64,000 nucleotides of DNA from Gnomoniopsis sp. IMI 355080 (lineage: Eukaryota > Ascomycota > Sordariomycetes > Diaporthales > Gnomoniaceae), in assembly GCA_027946555.1 (NCBI GenBank), contig JAPEVC010000037.1:1-64000 (forward strand). Direction: 5' to 3'. This document shows, one piece after another, positions 46,453-58,372 of the stretch. The notes below the pieces were generated by a model. It saw only the letters and a list, made by a program, of their open reading frames with translations, had not been told where the DNA came from and did not search any database. The first letter of the stretch is position 1; every line of letters begins with the position of its first letter. Made by a program: the position numbers and the translations under genes.

Positions 46453-47719
46453 TTATTGCGACGGCATCGAGTTTGCCACACTAGAAAACAGAGCGGGCTG
46501 CAGCTGATCTTTAAGCTCATCCTTCGTCAACCATTTGAAGTTCGTCAAGCCAAACTTGTTCTCTGTCAAATCCGCCTGCCCGGCCATGATCCTACCCTTG
46601 AGGTAGAAGACATTGTAACCACGAGCTTTGAGCGACCTTCCCTCCTCGGCATTGGGGTCGTCCTTGAACGTCGGATTTTGCTTCGAGTAAGCAATGGGGT
46701 GGCGGCCCACCATCCAGGTGTTCATATTGACGCCTGCAGCGTCTGCTAGGGCGCGGGCGGCGGTCTGTAGAAAAGTTAGCCGTGATGCTTCTGTACACTA
46801 TTCACATGACATAGCAGTAGCTTACTTCATGTAAACCTTCATCTGTCCTAACGTCATCGCTCGGGAAGCTCCATCTACCCAGGGAGTCTCTCACGACAAG
46901 ATATAAAGTCCGGTCCAATGCGCGATCTAACCTCTTCACGTCCCCCATGCGATCCGCCTCCGTCTCCCTGGGCATCGGCCTCTCAATCTTCAAACGATCC
47001 TCGAAACTTAAAGCCTCTCCATCTTCACTGACCCTGCTCTCAGCCTCGATATACAGCCTCTCCCTGATATACTCAGGACTCGCCAGCTCCTCGCCATCAT
47101 CCACCAGCGCCTCGTCATCCCACGCGTCGCGGCCTGTGCGCGTCAGCCGGCCAATCTCGCGCGCCATTACGTGCCGCCGGTCGCCAAACTTGATGGCCCA
47201 GTCGATGCCGGCGGGTTGGTCCTTGCGGAAGTAGAAACTGCGGGCGAATGGGGTTGACAAGCGCTCGTTTAGGCGTTTCTGGTAGAGGTAGAAGGCGTTC
47301 TCAAAGGCGGACGGCGTACGTGTGAGGATGGGCGGGCGCGAAAGAATGATGCCTGCGCGGAGGCGATAGAGGGATTTGGGGTGCTGCGGAATGTTTAGGT
47401 GGCCGGCGGTGGCGTGGGTAGATTCGGTCGGCGGGGACGTCACGCCCGTGGTGACGGGCATGATGTTGGGAGAAGGAGCATTAGGATCGGTGTTCGTCGT
47501 TGTGGAGGTAGAAGAGTACGCGCGGCGCGAGGCTGCTTTGGCCGGTATGGATTGGCCGAGTGTTGCGCAGCGAGTGCATGTTTGAGGCGCTGCTGGTGAT
47601 AGTCTCGTGCGTTAGCCATGGCCACCGGGTCTAGGAACAATTACTCGACTGTTGTAGAGAGCGAACTCACTCCTGAGTAGAGGCACTACGGCTCTAGAGC
47701 CCCTACTTGAGGCAGACAT
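46453..47719 (-). CDS. MRPL17: Mitochondrial large-subunit ribosomal protein mL46
   Basis: Three exons, 47719-47671, 47592-46826 and 46764-46453 (introns 78 and 61 nt), give 375 aa. The N-terminus is a mitochondrial presequence: basic and Ser/Ala-rich, with RCATLGQSIPAKAASRRAYS. The body YRLRAGIILSRPPILTRTPS is the strongly conserved start of mL46, then LYLVVRDSLGRWSFPSDDV and, in the last exon, YNVFYLKGRIMAGQADL and FKWLTKDEL, a NUDIX-like fold without a catalytic NUDIX box. mL46 (yeast Mrpl17) is a structural part of the mitoribosome. The first exon carries only 16 codons and its GTGAGT donor lies inside the presequence; starting at the later ATG (47461) would lose the targeting signal. Confidence 0.92.
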
Positions 47720-48835
47720 GTTGAGAGTAGGATATGTTGCAAACAAAGCCCACCGAATACCACCCCGTACAAGCTCTTCAACACTTCAAGCTGCGCGCAG
47801 GTCACTGGCAACTTTTTCGCGAACGTCAAAGAGTACATGGGTACCTTCGATGCAGGGGGCCACGCCTTACCTAAGCATTTGCCTGCTGAGTCAGCCTGCG
47901 GACCCACCCGCGAATCGACCACATCAAAATTTTGTTAGTGCTGCTCCTTCTGGCGTCCCTCTCCCCTCTTTCTCTTTTCTCTCTTCTTCAAACAGGCATG
48001 ATATCCTTATCCCAAGACCTGTGCACCCCAGCACGTCTTGTCATTTACGAGTGCCCAGAGAGACCAGAGCATCCCTTTTTTCGCTAGCGGTACCTGCTCC
48101 GCTTCATTATGAAGCGCGAACCATCCCTACCGGGTTTCGTTAGATAGATGGATGACACATTCCCAGCGCAGCGCGCTGTTTGTGCCGCGCTGAGAAAACT
48201 GACGGACGAGGGCTCTCAACGAGGTTTTTCGCGCTGAGATGAAACCGCCAAATCCGGACTTTTGCGCATCGACCTCAATCCAACCACATCGATTTCCATC
48301 GCGAACGGGGTGGTTTTGCTAAAATGATTGACCTTTCAGCCAATTAAGCCAGAATGCACAATGCTTGGGCCTTTGCGCAAAGTCCTGTGCGACTGGGTGT
48401 GTTCGTTCTGCAAACGCAGGTCTAGACACGCTTAAGCAGTTTCATCAACTTCTCGAGCCATGTTGCGATTCCTCATCGAATTGCTCAGCGACGCCATTTC
48501 AGACGATTAACACCTTTCAATTCAGACAAGATTCTACCTGCCTACCACGCGAGCCTCAAAATACATACATGCCCAAGAAATGCGAGGCCCGGTTTCTCCC
48601 ACCCCATTCGCCGAAATGCTGAAGAATAAAGACAAGACTCATCCCAAAACATGTTCCTCCGACGCCCGCCATGCTATGGTCCCGTAAAAGACAAAAAGAT
48701 TTAACATAATACAAAGCCTCACCGGACCGATTGGGTTGCCCAGGGTATCTCTCCGAGTCGCCCGACTCCGTGACAAAAACGCCGTTCGTTTGCTTCTCGC
48801 GGATGCAGTGCCGTTCATTTCAAGATCGTGATCAT
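47720..48835. other. Intergenic, mL46 promoter and PHRF1-like 3' flank
   Basis: About 1.1 kb. The left part should contain the mL46 promoter. No coding signal is evident; GCGC-rich inverted bits near 48167-48190 are short. Confidence 0.5.
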
Positions 48836-50885
48836 TCAGGTTTTCAATTCTGCAACAGCGCGAGCAACCTCAGTCGTCGCGGTTTTCTCCCAGTGTCGTT
48901 TGGCCTCCTCGTTAACCGTCGATGGATCGGTCACCTCTTCGTAAAGCTTGTGCGAGACACTACGGTTGATGGCCTCATACTGATCACGAGAGAGCTGGCT
49001 GGACTTCCAGTGTGGTCGCAGCGCGCTCCGCACCACCTGGTTAATGTTGTCTTTAACCTCGAGCGGCAGCTGGGTCTTCCGAGTGGGTGAAGAATCCTGC
49101 GAGCGGGACACGCGCACCTCGAGCTGTCGCTGCGGTCGAGGCTGCCTCAATTCTGGTGATCCATTTCGCTGGCGACGTGCTCGACTTTCTGAGTCGCTGG
49201 ACTCTCCATTTGATCGTGTTGGTGAGTAGTTTGCAGGTGGGTAAAGCGGCTCGATATGTGAGCTCAATGACAGGACTGGTGACCGCGAGGCTGACCTTGC
49301 GGTCGCATTTGCTGGGGTTTGTGGGGGTGGCGGTGTCAGGGACATTGCTCTAGGGCTGTTGCGGGCAGAACCAGCTGGTGAGGTGACGGGCGATAATGGG
49401 TCGACAGTTGGTGGCAAGCCAAAGACACTTCGCACTGTATCGTCGTCGGATGGGACACTCTGTTCGACCTCCTTAAGAAGCGTTGATAGGAACGAAGGTG
49501 CCTCCTCTGCGACGGGTAGAGACCGAGCGTTTGACAGACCTGCGTTTCGCTCATTTGGGTGATTGCTCGACGTCGCCGAGGCAGTATTTGATGAACCAGC
49601 ATCCGCCTGAGTGGGAATGCGCCGAGTGCGAGGGCGTTTCAGCGGGCGTGAGGGCTCAGGCTGTGGTTCCACGGGTGACGCTGTCGTGGACCGAGACTTT
49701 CTCTTCCGACCATTGGGTGTTGCAGCTCGAGCTCTCTCGAAAGCCCGCCACGCGGCTCGCACCTCGGGGCTCTCCTCCTGAGCTGCTGGTGTTGCCCTCC
49801 GGGATGCCGGAGCCTGCTCCACTACGCCCTGGAGGTTTCTAGCGAAGACGTCCCTCGCACCTGCCCGGCTTGCTATGCTGAGGCGTTGCTGCCAGCGCTG
49901 CCACTCGCGACGATCTCTCTCACGAGCCTGTTGAGACCGCCGATACTCCCGCAGACCGTCACCGTCTTCGTCGTCGTTGGAGTCAAGGTCGATGCCCAGA
50001 GCGCCATGGATACGGTCTGAGAACTGGCCCCAGGCACCCAGCCACTGGTCTGTTCGGGCCCTGGTCCTTTCGTTGCGCATGCTGGCCTGAGTGCGAGGGA
50101 AAAAGCCGCTGCGACGGCCTCGATTCCTACCCCGGCCGGATGCGCGAGAAACGACGTTGCGGATTTGCTGAACAGCAATACCGTTCCGGTCTGCACACTC
50201 CATGCAGAACCAGGCACCCTCGGGAACCTCATCCAAGCCGATGCAGTGGGTGTGGTATGGTGTATCGCATCCGTCACACAGTAGCAGGACATCTTCATGG
50301 TCGGCGGTGTTACAGACCGGGCAAGGCGTACTTTCCTCTTCATCCTCGGGGTTCTCGTCCAGCCATGCGAGGGGATCGAATTCGGCAACTTGTTTCTTGT
50401 CTTCGACTTTGTATGTGGTCAAAAGGGATCCTGTTGGTACTTTTAGCGTTAGTATTATTTTAACAGGTTTGGGAAGGGCGGCCTGCGGGGTGTTGAAGGG
50501 TGCCGAGTTGACAAAGAGACTCACCCCCGATTTTGTCATAAACCTCGACCTGGTGGAATGCTTGGCGGCAGAAGGGGCAACTGTTCGCCTTGATGGTCCA
50601 TTCTCGCAAGCAAGAGTCGTGGAGGACATGGCCACAGATCTGAATTTTGGCAATGTTGTCATTGGTTTCGACGCTGCCATCGCTGGTTTCGAATAAATCT
50701 TTTGTTGTGGTGGTTGTGGTTGAAGCGGTCGGAGATGCAGCGGTAGCAGCAGTAGCAGCCAAGGCGAGTGGCGGCGCACTGAGGTCAGCAGGCGACGCTC
50801 CTCCGCCGCCATCATCGCCCTGCAATTGCTGCAAGGGCTCTGCGCTGTCTAGAATTTCTAGACAAACAATGCACTGTTCTGCCAT
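48836..50885 (-). CDS. RING and PHD finger protein (PHRF1-like)
   Basis: Two exons, 50885-50525 and 50430-48836, with a 94-nt intron carrying a TACTAAC-like branch site, give 651 aa. Residues about 5-110 form a RING-H2 finger: CIVC at 5-8, a long low-complexity Ala/Thr insert, then CGHVLHDSCLREW and CPFCRQ. Residues about 157-200 form a PHD finger: CPVCNTADHEDVLLLCDGCD, YHTHC, WFCMEC. RGRNRGRR, Arg-rich helices and long Ser/Pro-rich disordered stretches follow. A helical block ends the protein (VVRSALRPHWKSSQLSRDQY to VARAVAELKT) at the place where PHRF1 proteins bind the RNA polymerase II CTD. Likely a nuclear E3 ubiquitin ligase or chromatin/transcription cofactor. The domain order supports the name; activity is inferred. 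Confidence 0.88.
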
Positions 50886-52852
50886 CACAGAATAGCAACT
50901 TGACAAAAATCCGAATGGAGATGATAAAGGGCTGAAGAAGGCATGAAAAGCGTCTTTCAAGATGATGCGATGCGGGTGTTTGTTGGTAATTTTGGAGGGG
51001 GGAAATGCTTCGTTTCTCTTCCAAGGGTTGTCAGACTCAGTTGCTGCAGTGGTCCTGGCTGGTGGGCTTGGTTGGGGGGAATGATGGGGCTTGACTTGGG
51101 AGTGGGCAGGCTCGGATTGCAGGCAAGGTTGTTCAAGGTGTGCACTGAAGATGAGTCTCTCCCTGTTCCTTTTTAGCGGGTCAGCGAGCCGTTGCTGCCA
51201 GAGGGGGAAAGTAGAACGAAACGGCTCTTAGGACCATGCGGGCGAAAATAGGATTTGGAGAAGTCGTAGTGACTGACTAAGCCCAGGTGGCAGGGCTAGA
51301 GGTGCAGGAGTGCGGCAACAAAGTGTGGCCGAGGGCTGACCTCGGGCCTGGCTTGTGCATTGGACGCAATACGGGCACCGGGCACTGGGCACTGGGCACT
51401 CGTCCACCCGTCCACGCTGTGCCGTTCCTAGGTAAGTGCTCTTACAACGTCTGAACTGACTACCTATCTACCTCCCCAGTTATGTAGGACCTCAATGGTG
51501 TGGCGGGATAAGAAGAGAGAGATTGCTTTCTAGACTTCTAGGTACTACTCGCAGTGCACACCGTCACGGGCTGTATAGTACAGATTAACGTGAAGCCATT
51601 ACCACATGACCCGGAACACGGCTCAACTTGGCTGTGTGGGGCTAATGACCGTCAGATACGGCGGTTCGCAAGACAACAGGGCAGACAATTAGGATCGACT
51701 TGCACCGTGGCTCACGATGGACAGCGGTGCGGGCAATTCAGAACTCATTGGCCATCAAGTCAAGGTTTTACGTCGATACTTCTGCTCTGGGTTTTGCTTC
51801 TGTGCATGATTTTTATCGGGTATCTCGCAGTCACGTAAACTAACAAAGGGTTCGATGACAGCCCATCTGCACACCTCCCCAATTTCCAGATCGAGGTCCC
51901 ACATGACCCCCATCCCAGTACCAATCTGGATAAAGTCATCGGAAGTGGTAGACGACAGCAGGTAGCGTGACTAGCCATGTACGCCGCAGCTGAATAGCCA
52001 AGAATATTCCGTTGTAAGACATACTAGCGATGGTGTTAAGCGCAATAGTCGAGCGAAAGGAGGCACACGTCCAGGATATGACGCATCTACGCGCGCACAC
52101 GCTCGCGGGCTTTTCGGCTCGCACTGGCTGTGTGCACTTGTTCAGGTTGGCTGTGAGATGAGCACATCACATAACGCACCTGCGTAGGATGCGCGTTCTA
52201 TACCAGTCATCGCTGGCCAGACTGTTCGTCTAGTTGGCCACCTGCAGGCAGGGCGAGGCGTTCTGACCTCGCAATGGTAAATACGGCACGACGCCAAAAG
52301 CTAAGCTGATTACTATAGGGGCCATGAACCTCAATTTCGGAGCATCAAAAGAGTGTCTATGCAGCCTTGGCATGTTTTGACGACAAAACGGGCAGTAAAG
52401 ATTCCATGGAGGTTGTCACGAAGCCAGATAGTTTGGACGCGGGTTCCTACTCTTTCATAGGCGGACGACTGGACACAAGGTGCAAATGGAGTCTTCTCCA
52501 CATCGACATATCCTGATCGGTAACAGAAGACAGCATGAACATGGTGACGCGACCAAGGTCGGCACATGCCCGCGATATCCTCAGGTCATCACCAGTTTGT
52601 CTGCCGCGGGTGGATCATGCCGGAGGTTGTTCATGGAATCCATTTTTGCACTGTCTGATTCCTCGCCCCGTCCAGGATCTGTGTAGGACGCCATCATCCT
52701 ATCCTCGGCCGATGTTCGTAGTGTATGCCCTGCTCAAGAGAGAAAACCCTTTTGTTCCCTGACACCCGGAAATGTAGTAAAAGCAAGCAAGACCATGATA
52801 ACACCTCCGAAAGCCTGCAACCCGTTCCCTTCAACCAACAACTACCATCCCT
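50886..52852. other. Intergenic, no supported gene
   Basis: About 2 kb. The left part should be the PHRF1-like promoter, a region with G/C-skewed repeats. A 7-nt tandem GGGCACT occurs three times near 51379-51399, and CCTAGGTA lies at 51427-51434. Short frames only. Confidence 0.5.
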
Positions 52853-53867
52853 TTACACCTCAGCGATCTCGCGAAGTCGGCGGAGGGTTGAGCGCATGGC
52901 AGCAGCGGCGGGTGTGGCGACGGTGTAGGCTCCTCCGCTGTTCGGTTTCATTGTTAGTATCTTATCGGCGACCACAGAAGGTAGCCCATCAACAGGACCC
53001 TCGTAATGACTTACGCAACAGTGCGGTTGCAAGACTTGCAGTCCCAGATACCAACGGAGTGGCGCTTGACGCTGGTCTTGCCGCAGAAAGTGCAGATGTA
53101 CTTGGCGTGCTGGGTGATTTCCATCTTCTTCACTGACTTTCGGAGGGAGGCACCGTATCTTTAAACACTCAAATCAGCTTCTCTCTTGTTTACAGGCCAT
53201 GGGTCGTTTTCCACAGTCGCTCCAACCCTGCTCCCAGCATCCGGATCGTCTCGAGTATTCGCAATGCACGAAGGGTGGGCTCATCAAGCACTTGAATTAC
53301 TTTGCCGGGAGCAATACGGAAAGCAGGACCAGGGTGAAGGCGACGTCGACGAATAGTTGGGCAATCGGTCATCAAGTATCATCGGATAGTTCGTACCTAG
53401 TACCGTACTTGCCGGTTACTGCCAAGGTTGTCAGCATGCCATTTGTGCAGTATTATTGCAGCAGCCGCCCAGCGGTACAGGCGAGAAGCGATGAGCAGTG
53501 AACCAGCATAGTCGGGACATTAGCCTTTCAGCATCAGTCCAGCAGAGACCCAGCAGCAGTTGTCTATGAGTGTGTCCCTAGGCTTTTGAAAGTGGTATCC
53601 CTCCTCCCAAACTTGCAATGACGTCGCAAATAGACGAGGCTCCTTGCTCATGATTGCCTTGCTGTTTCTTTCAATATATGCTGCTCTGTCTCGGCTGTGT
53701 GTTCGTGCTCATCGCTCATCGCTCGTCTCGCTCGTGGGTGGGTGCCTCGTCGTGGGGCATTCATTCGCAAACGTACCTCCGACCTTCTTGGTTCGCTATA
53801 TGAACAAAACCGTCAGTACTTTGCTTACAGACTGCACCATTCATTCCAGACGACGTACCTTGGCCAT
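52853..53867 (-). CDS. RPL43: 60S ribosomal protein L43 (eL43)
   Basis: Five exons encode 92 aa, the exact usual length: 53867-53859 (MAK), 53795-53777 (RTKKVG), 53418-53397 (TGKYGT), 53158-53015 and 52937-52853. The joined frame reads MAKRTKKVGVTGKYGTRYGA, then SLRKSVKKMEITQHAKY and the zinc ribbon CTFCGKTSVKR...WDCKSC, ending LRRLREIAEV. eL43 (human RPL37A) is a zinc-binding large-subunit protein. Introns are 63, 358, 238 and 77 nt. Exons of 9, 19 and 22 nt are at the lower limit for splicing and easily missed in automatic annotation. All junctions have GT-AG ends and restore frame, so the model is firm. Confidence 0.96.
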
Positions 53868-54537
53868 TTTATTTGATTTGATGGTCGACTTTGCTGGGGA
53901 GAGAAAAGTTGGCCGTTGAAGGGTGGAGCGTGGTGAGTGGTCACAGAACGGTCCTAAAAAGTGAAAATGGAGTCGTTACCCGCCGCTCTGAAAATTCACC
54001 CATTAGCCCCGGTGCGGGCTCGAACGGGAAGGAACACGTGATGCTGCTTAGTCAGCAAATCCATTTAGACAGATGTTAACCCTTTTGACTAAGCAGAGAC
54101 GTCCTTACTACGGTTCCCTTCCCCATGATTGTTCATGTAGCGATTTACAAGCTTTGGCCCCGAGAAATGCCATTTTTTGGCTTTCAAAGTACCATACTCA
54201 AAACTCGGGTGTTGGAAATCGTGTACGTAGGATTACCTATTTGTCGGGTGGTTGTAGACAACCGAGTCCGCGTGTCACTCCATGAGCCGAGGCACTTCTA
54301 GAGATATGCTCCTGGACGGAGTCCTGACATCACCGTGGTGTCAGTCGTTGAAACTCCCGAATTGGCTGATTGACATCGCGAAAACGCTACTCAGTATCGT
54401 TTTGCCTGTGACAAAACACTTGACTTCGCCTTTGTGATCCAAGGGCACCCTAAACTTACCTCAAAGCATCGTCCGGACCTTGACGTAGCTTAGCCATTTG
54501 AAAGGGAGAGAGAGAGAGCATCAAGATTCTTGCCAAG
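53868..54537. other. Divergent promoter region, eL43 and reductase
   Basis: 670 bp between two divergent start codons. A tRNA-like B-box (GTTCGAGCC, minus strand, near 54013) was examined and rejected. No gene supported. Confidence 0.5.
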
Positions 54538-56233
54538 ATGCCTTTCCATGACCACAGGCGTCAGTACGATCTTGTAGTATTCGGAGCCACTGGTCAGTAC
54601 GGACCTGTACTTGTTTCCGTATACTTTTCCTAATGGCAACCAGGTTACACGGGCAAGTACACTGCGCAGCATATCACCACCAACTTGCCGACAAACCTCA
54701 AATGGGCCCTCGCCGGACGCTCCCGTGATAAGCTCGAGAAACTTGCTGCTGAAATAAGGCAGTTGAATCCGGACCGACAGCAACCTGGTGAGTACCCGAC
54801 TTCTTCGATGGCTTGAACATCCTGCGATTTGGATCTACCTCTCAAGATCCCCGCTCGCGTCACAAGGGTCACTATTCTGGACCAGTCTTTACAGCTTCCT
54901 TCTATACCAATGCATATGCCTGAGACTAGATCTATTTCGAAGACATATTCTGTGCATACTACTGGGATGACAGCATGGCTGACCTCTTGTGCAGGTATTG
55001 AAACATGTGAGCTCGACGACCAGCAATTGAGCGCACTTGCTAAGAAAACCTTCATTCTGATCACCACGGTTGGCCCATACGGGCTCTATGGTGAGCATGT
55101 GCGTATCTTCAAGCAAGAAAGACCGGATGTAGAGGCTCATGTAAAGCTGACTTTGCCCAGGCCTTCAAAGCTTGCGCTGAGAATGGCACGCACTACTTTG
55201 ACGTGACTGGAGAAGTTCCTTATGTCGCGAGAATGATCAACAAGTACGAGAGTGCCGCTAAGCAGTCTGGGAGTATGCTATTCCCACAGATTGGCATTGA
55301 ATCTGCCCCAGCAGATATCGTGGCTTGGTCTTTGTCGAAACACAACCGGACACAACTGGATGCAAAGACAGGTGAGGTCGTGATGTCTGTCCATAAGCTC
55401 AAGTAAGTGAGAACTCGATCGGCTATTCAAGGGCCACTCACTCACGTGAAATCAGTGCTGCCGCGTCTGGAGGAACTCTGGCCACCGTTCTCACATTTTT
55501 CGACACGTTCACTCTCAAGGAAATTGCAGCATCCATGAAGCCTTATGCTCTTTCTCCCGTCCCTAATCCCAAAGCCAATTCGCGATCTCGTCCTCTCGCA
55601 CAGAAACTCACAGGCACACACTACGTCCCATCTCTGGGAGTTCAAACGACTTTCGTTGCCGGAGACAGCGATCGTGCCATTGTCGAACGCACCTGGGGTC
55701 TCCTCTCACAGATACCCGCCAAGAAGGACGAATTCTACGGGCCCAACTTCCATTTCTCCGAGCACCTCAAGGTCAGGAATTGGCTGTCTGGACTCCTCGT
55801 ACACTTGGGTATCAGCCTAGCCGGTTTTCTCTTCGTCGTGGCACCGCCGGTGCGTTGGCTGCTGAAGAAGCTTGTATACGCGCAGGGTCAAGGCCCCGAT
55901 ATTGAGCAGTCAAAGAAACATGAAATCGAGTATCGGGCTATTGGCAAGCCTGACGGATGGAAGGATAATGGCAAAGTTGCATCATGCAAGGCCTCGTTCA
56001 ATGGGAGCATGTATCATCGTAAGTGCAACCGTGGTAACTTTTGTATAGGCGGCTTACTGACTGATGCTATGGTGACTGGTATTTTTCTCGCCCAAGCGGC
56101 CTTGACGATCCTTGAGGATGATGTCGATCTGGGCGGCGGTGGTGTCTTCACTCCAGCATGCCTAGGTCAAGGATTCGTTGACAGAGTCGATGCTGCTGGT
56201 TTCAGAATCGAGACAAAGAGTACGGTGGTTTAA
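54538..56233 (+). CDS. Saccharopine dehydrogenase-like reductase
   Basis: Five exons, 54538-54592, 54644-54787, 54995-55098, 55161-55402 and 55456-56233, give 440 aa; introns are 51, 207, 62 and 53 nt. Residues about 11-30 hold the Rossmann motif YDLVVFGATGYTGKYTAQH, the first intron splitting the Gly. Next come WALAGRSRDKLEKL, ILITTVGPYGLYGE, FDVTGEVPYVARMI and a C-terminal hydrophobic stretch (GLLVHLGISLAGFLFVVAPP). This is the fungal saccharopine-dehydrogenase-like (trans-acting enoyl reductase-like) family, NAD(P)-binding and membrane-associated, usually of unknown substrate; it is not the lysine-pathway enzyme itself. At 56019-56048 an in-frame 30-nt stretch begins with GTAAGT and ends in TATAG; it is too short for a normal intron and interrupts a conserved region, so the exact protein here is uncertain. 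Confidence 0.85.
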
Positions 56234-58372
56234 TGGGCCTCGTATATAGCATGAGGGACAATGGTGGAGGACAAATGCTTGCACTTCACCCGTTCACCGA
56301 GCTTGCCGCCACTCCATCCAATAGGCGAAGGACTGGTGGCAGCCAAAATAAGTTCATTCTGTTTCAGAAAGCGTCCAAACAAACATCCTGCGTACTGGTC
56401 GAGGATGATTTCACCCCACTATCGTCAGGGTTTCCATGTCCGCAACCAGCGATCCGGGCCCACTGTCCCGAACCTTTACTGTTCAGCTCCAGCCCCAAGT
56501 TCAAAGCCTCTTTGAAGGATCTCAGAGCCACCCTAAGAGGCCAAATCCAGAGAGCTTTTGTTTTCGCTGGTCCGAAGCGTAAAGTGAGTCACGCTGGCAT
56601 GATCCGCGTTCCGATCCAAATCAACATTGCACGTTCAAATCAAGCCCTAGAAACAGACCACGGAAGCCATCGGCGTGGTGGTGCTCACGGTCTATGGCTG
56701 TGATTTATTGCTTGGGGGACTGCTTCTGGGGCTGTGATCTCTTCCTAGTGCTCTTTGTCCAATTTTTTCTGGAGCAGTGCTATCTCCAAAGGCCAGCGGC
56801 TACGTCGAAAAGACGCCGCCTGCGTAACGCATTTTGGGAATAGCAGTCCTTGTCATTGCTGCTGGGAGGAAATGCTGATGTCACGTTGGCATTATCAATA
56901 GGCTCAACGGATATTCACTGAGTGCAATATGCTCCCAGATTAGTATACCAGTTCCCATGAACACATCAAACTTCTAGAAGCCTGTGTAACAATTCTGATA
57001 ATGAAACGTATTGTAGCTGTTCATGTGTATACTACTCTCGATCGTCTGATTATCAATATCAGCGCTACCTACTTCCCAAAGATCGGGATAGTAATCAAGG
57101 GTCGGTCGCAAAGAACGAGCCCAAGAGTTCGAGATTTACTTGATCAGCGACACGCTAGCATCCCGACTCCCGGTTCCTTTCTGTAGCGTCACATTGATGG
57201 TCGGTACATTGATAGCCGAGTAAGCAGAACTCCGATCGGCGTGGGAAGCCGAGCGGATACGAACTATACAATTCAATCTATATTAAACCATACCTTGATG
57301 TTCATCTGAACCACATCCCGGGTTTCCCGTCATGTCTGCTTTCGCAGAGACTGAGAGTGCGTGATATGGGGTCCTAGCGCGACTTGGCATATCCAGGTAC
57401 CTACTTACATAGTAACCGCTTCGAGATGCCCCATCTGGACATATTAGGTACCTGGCAGCCGCCTGGGTACACAAGCGGGGTCCTTGATGACCTGCCGATG
57501 CTCTCACGGTGGACGTCTCGCTCTTCACTTTTTCGTGTTCCATATCCTTGAGATCGGCCTTTATGGAACGAATACAAGTCATGTCACTTAGATGTACATC
57601 CAGAATTAGTAATTTCCATGGAAAGGTTGCGCGACTTCCAAGCTGATCGTTCAAGGCCAAAGAGCTAGATTTATACACAGTAGTATTGGATGATAAAGCG
57701 TGTATCAGATCTAGTATCTATTCCATAGCAGATACGGTAGCCCGGTTGAAGTACCATGTTTTCCGACTGTCAGAGCGCGGCAAGGGACCTACTGGGGTCC
57801 AGCTAAGAGAGCCTTCTTGGGTGCTAGACTACCCACCTAGTGATGCTATGTAGGCATGGGCCTACACCAGCGTCGGTTGAGCAAAACAAAGAATACTGGG
57901 TTCTGCTTTCCGGGGAGGGGTGGCAAATTAACACTGGTGCGCCTCCGTCGCAATTCACACTACTACACCAAGTATTGTTGCGTGACTAGTCAGGAGAGAC
58001 TGGAGAAGAGGTGCTGCTGTACATAGTATGTGCAAATAAACTTAAAGTTTATGATTCCTGACCCAATAAGTGGGTCTCTATCCCTAATTGCTGGTGTATG
58101 GTACTATGACTGACACACAGACTTCCTGCATTTTGGAACGTGCATTCTGACACCTTGGCCACGTTTTCTATGGATTGCGCCTTGTTCATCGTACCTTAGT
58201 TTACCAAGGTACTATTCAAGGTACTATGCAGTAGCTATAAAAATGCTGTTGACAATTGACCCAGGGTTACAATAGCCATGCCGATTTGGAATGATCGACA
58301 TGTTGTCCTAGGTCTTGGGCGACGGTGTGTCCCCTGTCTCCTTGTCTTCCTACCTGATATACCACAACGGCT
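56234..58372. other. Intergenic, no supported gene
   Basis: 2.1 kb between two same-strand genes. The frame 56233-56703 overlaps the reductase stop by one base but carries no domain. Right of 57.9 kb the sequence is AT-rich with repeated AAGGTACTA units (about 58195-58225), probably promoter DNA of the receptor gene. Confidence 0.5.

Noticed and set aside
51379..51399. Three GGGCACT units as a possible repeat array or CRISPR-like element
   Set aside because: Only three 7-nt units without spacers; a simple tandem repeat in a eukaryotic genome.
53990..54080. Possible tRNA with GTTCGAGCC B-box on the minus strand
   Set aside because: No T stem, no seven-base anticodon loop and no acceptor stem can be drawn.
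56233..56703. 156-aa plus-strand frame overlapping the reductase stop by one base
   Set aside because: No domain; both strands are open here, so chance openness is likely.
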